Source: Serinibacter arcticus
GTDB lineage: Bacteria; Actinomycetota; Actinomycetes; Actinomycetales; Beutenbergiaceae
Direction: 5' to 3'
NCBI RefSeq assembly: GCF_004786095.1
Contig: NZ_RHPJ01000003.1
Span: 744,001 to 808,000 of the forward strand
Length of the DNA: 64,000 nt
Under the pieces are notes generated by a model. The model was not told where the DNA came from, ran no database searches, and saw only the letters and a list, made by a program, of their open reading frames with translations. Both the position numbers and the translations under genes were made by a program. Shown in pieces: positions 8,887 to 16,297 of the stretch (the stretch's first letter is position 1; each line of letters opens with the position of its first letter).

Positions 8887-10037
8887 GGCGGCTCGGGTCC
8901 CGCCCCCTGCGCATCGCCGTCATCGCGCCGTCGCGCCACCCGCTGCGCCAGCCGCACGCCGGCGGTCTCGAGGCGGCGGTGTGGGACCGCGTCGACAGCC
9001 TGCGCCGGCGCGGGCACCGCGTCCGCCTGGTGGCGTCCTCCGGATCGGACTTCCTCGCGGAGTCCCCCGCGCAGCTGCACCTGCCGCCCGCGCTCTGGGC
9101 CGGCACGTCCTCCTCGGACACCGACTACCCCGACGGCTACCTGGACGAGGCCCTGACGTCGCTGGACCGGGCCCTGCGTCACCTCAGCGACCACCGTGAC
9201 GACTTCGACGTCGTGGAGAACCACAGCCTGCACGCTCTCCCCCTGGCGTGGGCGCCACGCCTGGGCATCCCCGTCGTCACCACGCTGCACACGCCGCCGC
9301 TCGAGGTCATGGTCGAAGCGATCCACCGTGCGGGTGACGCACTGGGACCGATCCTGGCGGTCAGCACGCACACCGCGCGGGCCTGGCGCGAGCACGGCGT
9401 GCACGCCCGGGTGATGCCGAACGCCGTCGACACCGACCGCTGGCGCCTCGGGCCCGGCGGACCGGACCTCGTGTGGTTCGGCCGACTCGTCCCCGAGAAG
9501 GGCGCGCACGTCGCCGTCGCGGCCGCGCGCCTGCTGGGGCGTCGGCTCGTCCTGGCGGGCAGGATCGGCGACGCCGACTACGTGCGCTCCGAGATCGACC
9601 CCCACCTGGGCGACGACGTCGTCCACGTCGGCCCGCTGCGTCACCACGACCTGGCGCGCCTGGTCGGCTCGAGCGCGTGCGCCCTGGTGACCCCGATGTG
9701 GGAGGAGCCCTTCGGGCTGGTGCTCGCCGAGGCTCTCAGCACCGGGACCCCGGTCGCGGCGTTCGACCGCGGCGGCGTGCCGGAGGTGGTCGCCGGCTCC
9801 CCCGGCGCTCGCCTCGTTCCTCCGGGTGACGTCGCCGCCCTCGCGCGCGCGGTCGCGGCGATCGCCGACCCCGGGGCGGGGGCGCGACGCCGCATCCGCG
9901 CCCACGCGCTGCGCCGGTTCTCGCTGGAGCGCCAGCTCGACGACATCGAGGCGATCCACCGCTCCGCCCGCCGGCTCGCCGCCGGGGCCGCATCCGCCCC
10001 CCTCACCCCGATCGCGGAGACGGCCGTGCCCGCGTGA
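8883..10037 (+). CDS. GT4 family glycosyltransferase
   Basis: This is a 384-aa typical GT4 enzyme. The N-terminal IAVIAPSRHPLRQPHAGGLE contains the glycine-rich donor loop, followed by VVENHSLHALPLAW and VVTTLHTPPLEVMVEA. The donor domain has VWFGRLVPEKGAHVAVAAAR and the EX7E signature EEPFGLVLAEALSTGTPVAA. Of the locus it is the enzyme whose retaining GT4 activity is best supported. GTG 8883 overlaps the preceding stop and its own stop overlaps the next GTG 10034. A much longer open frame upstream is ignored because it runs over two other genes. Confidence 0.88.
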   Translation: MRRLGSRPLRIAVIAPSRHPLRQPHAGGLEAAVWDRVDSLRRRGHRVRLVASSGSDFLAESPAQLHLPPALWAGTSSSDTDYPDGYLDEALTSLDRALRHLSDHRDDFDVVENHSLHALPLAWAPRLGIPVVTTLHTPPLEVMVEAIHRAGDALGPILAVSTHTARAWREHGVHARVMPNAVDTDRWRLGPGGPDLVWFGRLVPEKGAHVAVAAARLLGRRLVLAGRIGDADYVRSEIDPHLGDDVVHVGPLRHHDLARLVGSSACALVTPMWEEPFGLVLAEALSTGTPVAAFDRGGVPEVVAGSPGARLVPPGDVAALARAVAAIADPGAGARRRIRAHALRRFSLERQLDDIEAIHRSARRLAAGAASAPLTPIAETAVPA

Positions 10038-11062
10038 GCACGATCGGCTGGTACGTGCACCACCACGGGTCGGGCCACCTCGTGCGGTTCCTGGCGATCC
10101 GGCCGCACCTGGACGCCGACGTCGTCGTGTTCAGCTCGCGGCCAGCGCCGCCGGAGCTGCCCGCCCGGACCCGCTGGGTCGCTCTCGATCGCGACGACGA
10201 CGTCCGCACCGATCGCGACGGCGTCGCGCTCGACCCGCACGACCTGCGTCGGTCGCGGCCGACCGCCGGCGGCGCGCTGCACTGGGCCCCGCTGCACCAC
10301 GCCGGTCACGCGGCGCGGCTCGCCACGATCGCGGCCGTGCTCGCGGAGGAGACGCCGTCCGCCTTCGTGGTCGACGTCTCGGTGGAGGTCGCGGTGCTCG
10401 TGCGCCTGCTCGGCGTCCCGCTCGTGCTGATGACGCAGCCCGGCGTGCGCGACGACGCCCCGCACGCGCTCGCCCACCGCCTCGCCGACGCCGTCGTCGC
10501 GACCTGGCCGAGCGGCCGGTCCGACCCGAGCGGTCTCGATCCGATCGAGGTCGGCGGGATCTCCCGGTTCGACGGTCGACCCCGGGCGGGTGACCCCGTC
10601 CCGGGCCGCGTGCTGCTGCTGGGTGGGGGCTCCGTCGGCGAGCGCGCGGGTGTCGCCGGCGTCGCGTCGCGCGACTGGCACCGCCTCGGGGGCGACGGAC
10701 CCTGGGTCGAGGACCCGTGGCCGGAGATCTGCGCGGCCGAGGTCGTGGTTTCGGCGGCCGGTCAGAACGCCGTCGCCGACCTCGCCGCGGCGGGGGCGCG
10801 CGCCGTCGTCGTGCCCGAGGACCGACCGTTCGACGAGCAGCGCGCGACCGCGCACGAGCTGCGGGCGGCGGGGCTCGCCGTCGTCGTGGACGCCTGGCCC
10901 GACGACGACGCCTGGCCCGCGCTGCTGGAGCGCGCGCGGCAGCTGCGACCCGACTGGTCGGCGTGGCAGGTGGCCGGGGCGGCGGCGCGGGCGGCGGCGG
11001 TCGTCTCGGCCGTGGCCGACGGCAGGTCTCCCACCGGTGAGCGCGCGGGTGTCTCGGCGTGA
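10034..11062 (+). CDS. MurG/UGT-like glycosyltransferase (GT1/GT28 type)
   Basis: The 342-aa protein begins IGWYVHHHGSGHLVRFLAIR, a GHxxR type start seen in GT1/GT28 enzymes. VLLLGGGSVGE stands at the inter-domain joint. The acceptor/donor cleft motif VVVSAAGQNAVADLAAAG corresponds to the SxxGxNT-type motif of MurG-like proteins. AVVVPEDRPFDEQRATA corresponds to the usual P..EQ..NA motif. It probably acts on a cytoplasmic glycan intermediate. Both ends share GTGA with the neighbouring genes. Confidence 0.75.
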   Translation: MSTIGWYVHHHGSGHLVRFLAIRPHLDADVVVFSSRPAPPELPARTRWVALDRDDDVRTDRDGVALDPHDLRRSRPTAGGALHWAPLHHAGHAARLATIAAVLAEETPSAFVVDVSVEVAVLVRLLGVPLVLMTQPGVRDDAPHALAHRLADAVVATWPSGRSDPSGLDPIEVGGISRFDGRPRAGDPVPGRVLLLGGGSVGERAGVAGVASRDWHRLGGDGPWVEDPWPEICAAEVVVSAAGQNAVADLAAAGARAVVVPEDRPFDEQRATAHELRAAGLAVVVDAWPDDDAWPALLERARQLRPDWSAWQVAGAAARAAAVVSAVADGRSPTGERAGVSA

Positions 11063-11889
11063 CCGCCGTCATCACGCTCGCGTCCGCCGCGCGTCTGGAC
11101 CACGTCGAGCGCCAGCAGGCCCGGCTGCAGGCGCTGCCCGAGCCGCCGGAGGCGATCGTCGTCTGGCTCGACGACGCCGCGCCGCCCGCCTCGCTCGCGC
11201 GCCACGCGCGCATCGTGCACGTCCCCCCGGGACCGCACGGCCTGCGCCTGGCGGCGGGCCGCAACCTCGGGGTGGGGGCGGCGCTGGCGGCCGGGCACGA
11301 GCTGCTGGTGCTGCTCGACGCCGACTGCGTGCCCGCGCCCGACCTGCTCGACCGGTACGCCGCCGCGGCGCACGAGCACCCGGGCGCGCTGCTGTGCGGT
11401 CCGGTGACCTACCTGCCCGAGGGCGTGACGGTCGAGGTCGACACTGACCTGGGCCCGCTGACGGCGCCGCACGCCGCCCGGCCCGATCCCCCGGACGGCC
11501 GCTGCGTCGTCGCCGGTCCCGAGCAGTACCCGCTCTTCTGGTCGCTGTCGTTCGCGACGACGCCGGCGGGCTGGGCCGCGTTCGGCGGCTTCGACGAGAG
11601 CTACGAGGGCTACGGGGGCGAGGACACCGACGTCGCGTTCCGGGCACGGGAGGCCGGCGTCCCGCTGGTGTGGGTGGGAGGCGCGCACGCCTACCACCAG
11701 CACCACCCGACGTCGTCACCGCCGTGGCAGCACCTCGACGACATCCTGCGCAACGGCGCGATCTTCGCCCGCCGCTGGGGACGGTGGCCGATGGAGGGCT
11801 GGCTGGAGAGCTTTGCCGGGGCGGGTGCGGTCGAGCGGACCGCCGACGGGTGGCGCCGGACCGACGGGTCGGCGGCCGGGGGGTCGTAG
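11059..11889 (+). CDS. GT2 family glycosyltransferase (chondroitin-synthase-like)
   Basis: A 276-aa single-domain GT-A enzyme. The N-terminus is AVITLASAARLDHVERQQ, the DxD lies in LLVLLDADCVPAPDLLDRY, and GGFDESYEGYGGEDTDVAFR is the acceptor motif also present in the GT2 gene at the far end of the locus. The two GT2 enzymes therefore bracket the divergent cluster. There is no extra C-terminal domain. Its GTG overlaps the previous stop, and it is the last gene of the right arm. Confidence 0.85.
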   Translation: MTAVITLASAARLDHVERQQARLQALPEPPEAIVVWLDDAAPPASLARHARIVHVPPGPHGLRLAAGRNLGVGAALAAGHELLVLLDADCVPAPDLLDRYAAAAHEHPGALLCGPVTYLPEGVTVEVDTDLGPLTAPHAARPDPPDGRCVVAGPEQYPLFWSLSFATTPAGWAAFGGFDESYEGYGGEDTDVAFRAREAGVPLVWVGGAHAYHQHHPTSSPPWQHLDDILRNGAIFARRWGRWPMEGWLESFAGAGAVERTADGWRRTDGSAAGGS

Positions 11890-11902
11890 GCCCCCGGCCG
11901 GC

Positions 11903-12130
11903 TCAGCCCAGGATGCCCGCGAGGTAGGCGATGAAGTAGGCGGCCGCGAGGACGCCGACGCCGATGACGATCCCCGCCGCGATCTTGTTGAACGCCGCGC
12001 CGCGGGCCTCGGGCTCCTTCTGCGGGGACGCGGCCGTGCTCGCCTCGCCGGGGGGCGTCTCGCCGGGAGGGACGCCGCCGCCGGGCTCGAGGCCGGTCGT
12101 GCTCTCGGGATCGGGATCGGGACTGGTCAT
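11903..12130 (-). CDS. DUF6480 family small membrane protein
   Basis: This 75-aa protein has a polar Pro/Gly-rich N-terminus with the family hallmark GLEPGGGVPPGETPPGE. One C-terminal membrane helix follows (AAGIVIGVGVLAAAYFIAYL). Function is unknown; relatives occur near stress-related genes in actinobacteria. ATG 12130 is preferred to an upstream ATG at 12178 because GGGAGA lies nine bases before it and the family starts with MTxPDPDPE. Confidence 0.8.
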   Translation of the reverse strand: MTSPDPDPESTTGLEPGGGVPPGETPPGEASTAASPQKEPEARGAAFNKIAAGIVIGVGVLAAAYFIAYLAGILG

Positions 12131-12205
12131 GGCGGTGATCTCCCACGTGTTGCCGGAGATTCCACCGTACCTGCGCACCCCGCCACCTCCCCCAACGGGC
12201 TTGGC

Positions 12206-13453
12206 TCACCCCGCCAGCAGCAGCGCCCCGACCGAGGCCAGCAGCGCCAGGGGCGCCAGCACCAGCCCCTGGCGCACGATGGTCCACACCGGCACGTCGA
12301 GCAGCGCCTGTCGGCACCGCTGCCACCACAGCACCGTGGCGAGCGAGCCCCACGGCGTCAGCAGCGGCGCGACGCCGGACCCGATCAGCAGCGCGGCGAT
12401 CCGGAGCGGGTCCCCCGTCGTCGCCGGGTCCAGCGCGAGGAAGGCCGGCAGGTTGTTGACCGCGTTGGAGGCGAGGGCGGCGACCGCGGCGAGCCGCAGC
12501 AGGTCGAGCGGACCGTGGCCGGTCCCGGCCGCCACCTGCAGCGCGTCGCCGATCTGGTGCGCCGCCGCGATGACGACGAACAGGGCGGCGACCACCACGA
12601 GCGTGCGCCACGGCACGAGGTCGCCGACGGGTACGGGCAGCGGTCGCCGTCGGGCCAGCGTCGCGACCAGGAGGACGACGGCGGCCGCGAGCGCCGCGAG
12701 CGCGGGCTCCACCCCGACCACGAACGCCACCGCCATCACCGCGACGACGGCGGCCGTGATCCGCAGCAGGGTCTCGTCGGGCGCGCCCGGCGCGGGTGCG
12801 GTGACGTACCGGCCGCCGATGGCGCGGCGGTCGCGGAGGCCCAGGACCACGACGGTCACGAGGATGGCGGCGAGCGCCGGCGCCCACATCAGGGCGAGGT
12901 AGCTCGCCCCCGCGACCATGAGCGCGTGATCGGCGAGGAGGTTGGTGAGGTTGGAGACGGGCAGCACGAGCGAGGCGGTGTTGGCCAGGGCGACGACGGC
13001 GAGCGCGAACGGCAGCGGCGACGTCCCGGTGCGACGCGCGAGGGCGATGACGACGGGCGTGAGGAGCACCGCCGTCGTGTCGAGCGACAGGACCGCGGTG
13101 CTGACGGTCGCCAGGACGATCACCAGCGCCCACAGCGCCCACCGTCGGCCGCGCGCGAGCCGGGCCGCGAGGGCGGCGGCCGCGGCGAACAGACCCGCGC
13201 CGGCGCACAGCTCGGCGACCACCGTGAGGGCGGCGACGAACAGCAGGATCGGCCCGGTGCGCTCGGCGAGCGCGACGGTGTCCGCGCGCGGGAGCCACCC
13301 CGTGGCGATCGTGACGACGGCGGCGACGAGGGCCAGCGCCCACCACGGGCGGGCCCGCCGTGGGGGGCTCGACGCGACGTCGACCTCGCCACCCGGTCCT
13401 GCGCCAGGTCCGGCACCCGGTTCGGCACCCCTTGAGGGCTCGCTCTGCGGCAC
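12206..13453 (-). CDS. ArsB/SLC13-like permease
   Basis: The 415-aa polytopic membrane protein belongs to the ion-transporter superfamily that includes ArsB and NhaD. Recognisable stretches are STAVLSLDTTAVLLTPVVIA (near residue 120) and ALANTASLVLPVSNLTNLLA (near residue 155), the latter equivalent to the ADTASLPLVVSNLVN motif of ArsB. A second half with NAVNNLPAF and GVAPLLTPWGSLATVLWW repeats the pattern. No arsR or arsC is nearby, so arsenite efflux is only one option. GTG 13453 follows TACGGT by six bases. Confidence 0.75.
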   Translation of the reverse strand: MPQSEPSRGAEPGAGPGAGPGGEVDVASSPPRRARPWWALALVAAVVTIATGWLPRADTVALAERTGPILLFVAALTVVAELCAGAGLFAAAAALAARLARGRRWALWALVIVLATVSTAVLSLDTTAVLLTPVVIALARRTGTSPLPFALAVVALANTASLVLPVSNLTNLLADHALMVAGASYLALMWAPALAAILVTVVVLGLRDRRAIGGRYVTAPAPGAPDETLLRITAAVVAVMAVAFVVGVEPALAALAAAVVLLVATLARRRPLPVPVGDLVPWRTLVVVAALFVVIAAAHQIGDALQVAAGTGHGPLDLLRLAAVAALASNAVNNLPAFLALDPATTGDPLRIAALLIGSGVAPLLTPWGSLATVLWWQRCRQALLDVPVWTIVRQGLVLAPLALLASVGALLLAG

Positions 13454-13459
13454 CGGAAC

Positions 13460-13518
13460 ACCGTAGTGCTCCCGCCCGGCACCCGCTCCTCCTGGTCCGC
13501 CCGGCGGCGACGTAGCGT
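13460..13518. promoter_or_regulatory. Divergent leaderless -10 boxes
   Basis: TACGGT on the minus strand (13465-13460) is six bases before GTG 13453. TAGCGT on the plus strand (13513-13518) is six bases before ATG 13525. Neither start has a convincing ribosome-binding site. Confidence 0.6.
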
Positions 13519-13524
13519 GGTCGC

Positions 13525-14397
13525 ATGACCCACGAGCCCGCGGCCGCATCCGAGTCCGCACCCACGTCCGCCCGCACGATCGTCCTCACCGGGGCCTCCG
13601 ACGGGATCGGTGCGGCCGCGGCGCGCACCCTGACGGCAGCCGGTCACCGCGTACTGCTGGTCGGCCGCTCTCCCGAGAAGACGGCGGCGGTCGCGAAGGA
13701 GACCGGCGCCGAGTCGTTCGTGGCGGACTTCGCGCGCTTCGCGGACGTGCGGCGGCTGGCCGGGGAGATCCGCGAGCGCGTCGATCGGATCGACGTGCTG
13801 GCCAACAACGCCGGTGGCGTGTTCGGCGAGCGCCGCCCGACCGCGGACGGCCACGAGCGGACGTTCCAGGTCAACCACCTCTCGCCGTTCCTGCTGACGG
13901 AGCTGCTGCACGAGCCGCTCGCGGCCGGCCGCGCGAGCATCGTGAACACCTCGAGCGTGGCGGCGGCGCGGTTCGGGGTCATCGACATCGACGACCTGGA
14001 CAACCGCCAGCGGTTCAACGCCAACCGCGCGTACGGCAGCGCGAAGCTCGCGAACATCCTGCACGTGCGCGGCCTGCACGAGCGCTACGCGGCGGAGGGG
14101 ATCTCCGCCGTCGCCTTCCACCCCGGGATGGTGGGGACCAACTTCGCCGCCGACACGACGAGCTGGTTCCGCTTCATCTACCGCACACCGCTGCGGCACC
14201 TCATCCTCATCAGCGCCGCGAAGGGCGGCAGCACGCTGGAGCACTTCGTCGACGGCACGCCCGGCCGCGACTGGGAGCCGGGCCAGTACTACGACGAGCG
14301 CTCGCTCGTGCGCGAACCCCACCCGCAGGCGCAGGAGGCCGATCTCGTCGACGAGCTGTGGCGGCGCAGCGCCGCGATGGTGGGGCTCGCCGACTAG
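13525..14397 (+). CDS. Short-chain dehydrogenase/reductase
   Basis: The 290-aa protein has the classical SDR motifs: TGASDGIG for cofactor binding, NNAGG, the catalytic Ser in IVNTSSVA, and YGSAKLAN giving the Tyr-xxx-Lys pair near residue 172. It most resembles retinol-dehydrogenase-like SDRs (long helix after the active site, late HPGMVGTNF). Substrate is unknown. Transcription is probably leaderless. Confidence 0.88.
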   Translation: MTHEPAAASESAPTSARTIVLTGASDGIGAAAARTLTAAGHRVLLVGRSPEKTAAVAKETGAESFVADFARFADVRRLAGEIRERVDRIDVLANNAGGVFGERRPTADGHERTFQVNHLSPFLLTELLHEPLAAGRASIVNTSSVAAARFGVIDIDDLDNRQRFNANRAYGSAKLANILHVRGLHERYAAEGISAVAFHPGMVGTNFAADTTSWFRFIYRTPLRHLILISAAKGGSTLEHFVDGTPGRDWEPGQYYDERSLVREPHPQAQEADLVDELWRRSAAMVGLAD

Positions 14398-14410
14398 CGG
14401 CTCGCCGCGC

Positions 14411-14629
14411 CTAGCTCGTCAGCCGGCGCAGCGCCGAACCCTGGTGGGCCGCCGTCGCACCGCTCTTCTCGGACCTCACGACGTAGGCCGGCTCGTCGGT
14501 CGAGGCGGTGAAGTGCTGGCCGTCGTGCTCGAAGTCGCTGGTGCGCTTCTCCTCGACCGTGCCGCGCGTGCGGCCCTGCGGGGTGTTCCAGCTGACGCGA
14601 TCGCCCTTGCTGAGGTCGTCCTTGGCCAC
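14411..14629 (-). CDS. DUF2945 (hypervirulence-associated TUDOR-like) protein
   Basis: A 72-aa soluble protein. The KGDRVSWNTPQGRTRGTV opening and the later AYVVRSEKSG and LRRLTS match DUF2945 proteins, which adopt a small TUDOR-like barrel and have no assigned function. GTG 14629 is the start, with AAGGAGA upstream. The frame continues open to 14788 but without homology. It converges with the SDR gene. Confidence 0.8.
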   Translation of the reverse strand: MAKDDLSKGDRVSWNTPQGRTRGTVEEKRTSDFEHDGQHFTASTDEPAYVVRSEKSGATAAHQGSALRRLTS

Positions 14630-14705
14630 GGTGGTCTCCTTCTCGTCCCCACCAGGTTCTCCCAGACCTTCGCGCGGGTCCAGGACGGCGTGCGCCCCGT
14701 CGTCG

Positions 14706-15284
14706 TCAGATCTGCTTGACGACCCGGGCCGGGTTGCCGACGGCGACCACGTTCGCCGGGATGTCGCGCGTGACGACGGCGCCCGCACCGATCACGCTGT
14801 TCTCGCCGATCGTGACGCCGGGGCAGACGATGACGCCGCCGCCGAGCCACACGTTGTCGCCGATGACGATCGGCTGCGCCGCCTCGAGCTTGTCGCGGCG
14901 CGGCTGCGGGTCGACGGGGTGGGTGGGGGTCAGGAGCTGGACGTTCGGCCCGATCTGGCAGTCCTCTCCGATCGTGATGGTCGCGACGTCGAGCGCGGTG
15001 AGGTTGTAGTTGACGAACGTGCGGGCGCCGATGTGGATGCCCTCGCCGTAGTCGACGAACAGCGGCGGCTTGACGTAGGCGTCCTCGCCCAGCGTGCCGA
15101 GGAGGTCGGCCAGGATGGCGCGGGCACCGGGGTCGGCCGCGACGTCGGCACGGTGGTAGCCATCGGCCAGGGCGACACCGCGACGGGCGAGGCGCTCGTT
15201 GTCGGGGTCGTCGGCGATGTAGAGGTCGCCCGCCAGCATGCGCTCGCGGTTGGTGCGGGGGTCTCCGGCGAAGTAGTCCGTCAT
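14706..15284 (-). CDS. Maltose/galactoside O-acetyltransferase family protein
   Basis: The 192-aa protein starts with the maltose-acetyltransferase N-terminal motif (NRERMLAGDLYIADDP, then ERLARRG). It continues with left-handed-beta-helix hexapeptide repeats (IGARTFVNYN, ITIGEDCQIGPNVQL, TPTHPVD carrying the catalytic His, PIVIGDNVWLGGGVIV). Family members transfer acetyl from acetyl-CoA to sugars. It is divergent from a TetR gene that may control it. ATG 15284 is preceded by TACGCT with a six-base gap. Confidence 0.85.
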   Translation of the reverse strand: MTDYFAGDPRTNRERMLAGDLYIADDPDNERLARRGVALADGYHRADVAADPGARAILADLLGTLGEDAYVKPPLFVDYGEGIHIGARTFVNYNLTALDVATITIGEDCQIGPNVQLLTPTHPVDPQPRRDKLEAAQPIVIGDNVWLGGGVIVCPGVTIGENSVIGAGAVVTRDIPANVVAVGNPARVVKQI

Positions 15285-15290
15285 GGGGGT

Positions 15291-15306
15291 AGCGTACATT
15301 CGTACA
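15291..15306. promoter_or_regulatory. -10 box and likely TetR operator between divergent genes
   Basis: The minus-strand -10 TACGCT (15296-15291) overlaps the imperfect palindrome GTACATTCGTAC (15294-15305). A repressor bound there would block the acetyltransferase start and could also affect the adjacent TetR gene. Confidence 0.45.
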
Positions 15307-15334
15307 CACAAGGTCGCGACGACGAGGAGGGGCC

Positions 15335-15961
15335 GTGCCGAGCTCGACGAGGTCCTCCGGGGCACCCCGCACGTCCGCCGCCCCCCGCGCGTCCGCCGCA
15401 CCTCGCACCCGTCGCACCGACCCCGACCGCCGCGACCGGATCATCGACGCGTGCCTCGACGTCGTGGCGGAGCACGGCGTGGCCGGCACGACCCACCGGA
15501 AGGTGGCCGTGGCCGCCGACGTGCCGCTGGGCTCGATGACCTACCACTTCGAGGGCATGGACGAGCTGCTGCGGCTGGCGTTCGAGCGGTTCTCGCAGGC
15601 GATGAGCCAGCGGTTCGAGGACCGGATGGCGGCGGTGACCACGCGCGAGGAGGCGCTGGACGCCGTCACCGCCATCATCAGCGACGACGTCTTCACCGAC
15701 GACCGCGAGCTGGTGCTGACCCACGAGCTGTACACGTTCGCGGCGCGACGGCCGGAGTACCGGACGCTGACGCGAAACTGGATGGCGGCGTCGCGGCGCG
15801 CGCTGGAGCGGCACTTCGACCCGGCCACGGCGCGGCTGATCGACGCCGCGATCGAGGGGCTGACGATCCACCAGGCGTTCGACCCGGCACCGCGCACGCA
15901 GCTGGACGTGCCCGCCGTCGTGCGGCAGATCGCTGCGATCCACGCCTCCGACGCACCCTGA
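15335..15961 (+). CDS. TetR family transcriptional regulator
   Basis: The 208-aa protein has a low-complexity Ala/Ser/Arg N-tail of about 25 residues. The HTH follows (RIIDACLDVVAEHGVAGTT, then HRKVAVAADVPLGSMTYHF and ELL), and then a helical ligand domain. GTG 15335 follows GAGGAGG at normal spacing. It is divergent from the acetyltransferase gene, with a palindrome in the gap, so it is probably a local repressor. Confidence 0.87.
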   Translation: MPSSTRSSGAPRTSAAPRASAAPRTRRTDPDRRDRIIDACLDVVAEHGVAGTTHRKVAVAADVPLGSMTYHFEGMDELLRLAFERFSQAMSQRFEDRMAAVTTREEALDAVTAIISDDVFTDDRELVLTHELYTFAARRPEYRTLTRNWMAASRRALERHFDPATARLIDAAIEGLTIHQAFDPAPRTQLDVPAVVRQIAAIHASDAP

Positions 15962-16018
15962 CGGGGCGGCTCGGGCAGGCTCGCCCGCCTGCTCGCCGCC
16001 GCGCGACCGGCCCACCGA

Positions 16019-16145
16019 CCGCGAGAGCGACCCCAGCGCCGCGAGAGCGACCCGTCCGCGGAGGCTCCTTCGCGAGAGCGACCTAGCCGCCGCGAGAGCG
16101 ATCTCCGACGCGTCGCTCTCGCGGCACGCAGGTCGCTCTCGCGCC
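16019..16145. repeat. Divergent copy of the CGCGAGAGCGACC intergenic repeat
   Basis: Four forward units of CGCGAGAGCGAYC (near 16019, 16039, 16071 and 16091) are followed by two inverted units GTCGCTCTCGCG (near 16111 and 16131). It is the most irregular member of the repeat family at 21313, 29613 and 29817. It fills most of the 336-base gene-free stretch 15962-16297; the rest holds only the promoter and operator of the next gene. Confidence 0.8.
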
Positions 16146-16217
16146 ACGGCCATCCACCGATCCACCGCTCCAGCGACCGACCGAGCTGCCGCGAGGTCCG
16201 GTCGGCGTGGGTGTCGG

Positions 16218-16272
16218 TTGCCGCGATCCTGACCCGCTGTTAACGTCACCACGCATGGTGTGAACGCTCACA
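16218..16272 (+). promoter_or_regulatory. Promoter and LacI-type operator of the first GH43 gene
   Basis: TTGCCG (16218-16223), a 17-base gap and TAACGT (16241-16246) form a plausible promoter. TGTGAACGCTCACA (16259-16272), a near-perfect palindrome, lies just past the expected start of transcription. A weaker relative, TGTTAACGTCACCA (16238-16251), overlaps the -10 and is exactly 21 bases away. The same motif recurs at 21422 and 35001. Confidence 0.65.
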
Positions 16273-16297
16273 CTGCTACTTCGACGGAGAAGAGCCC

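Noticed and set aside
16019-16145. CRISPR array
   Set aside because: Units vary, lack uniform spacers and include inverted copies; there are no cas genes.
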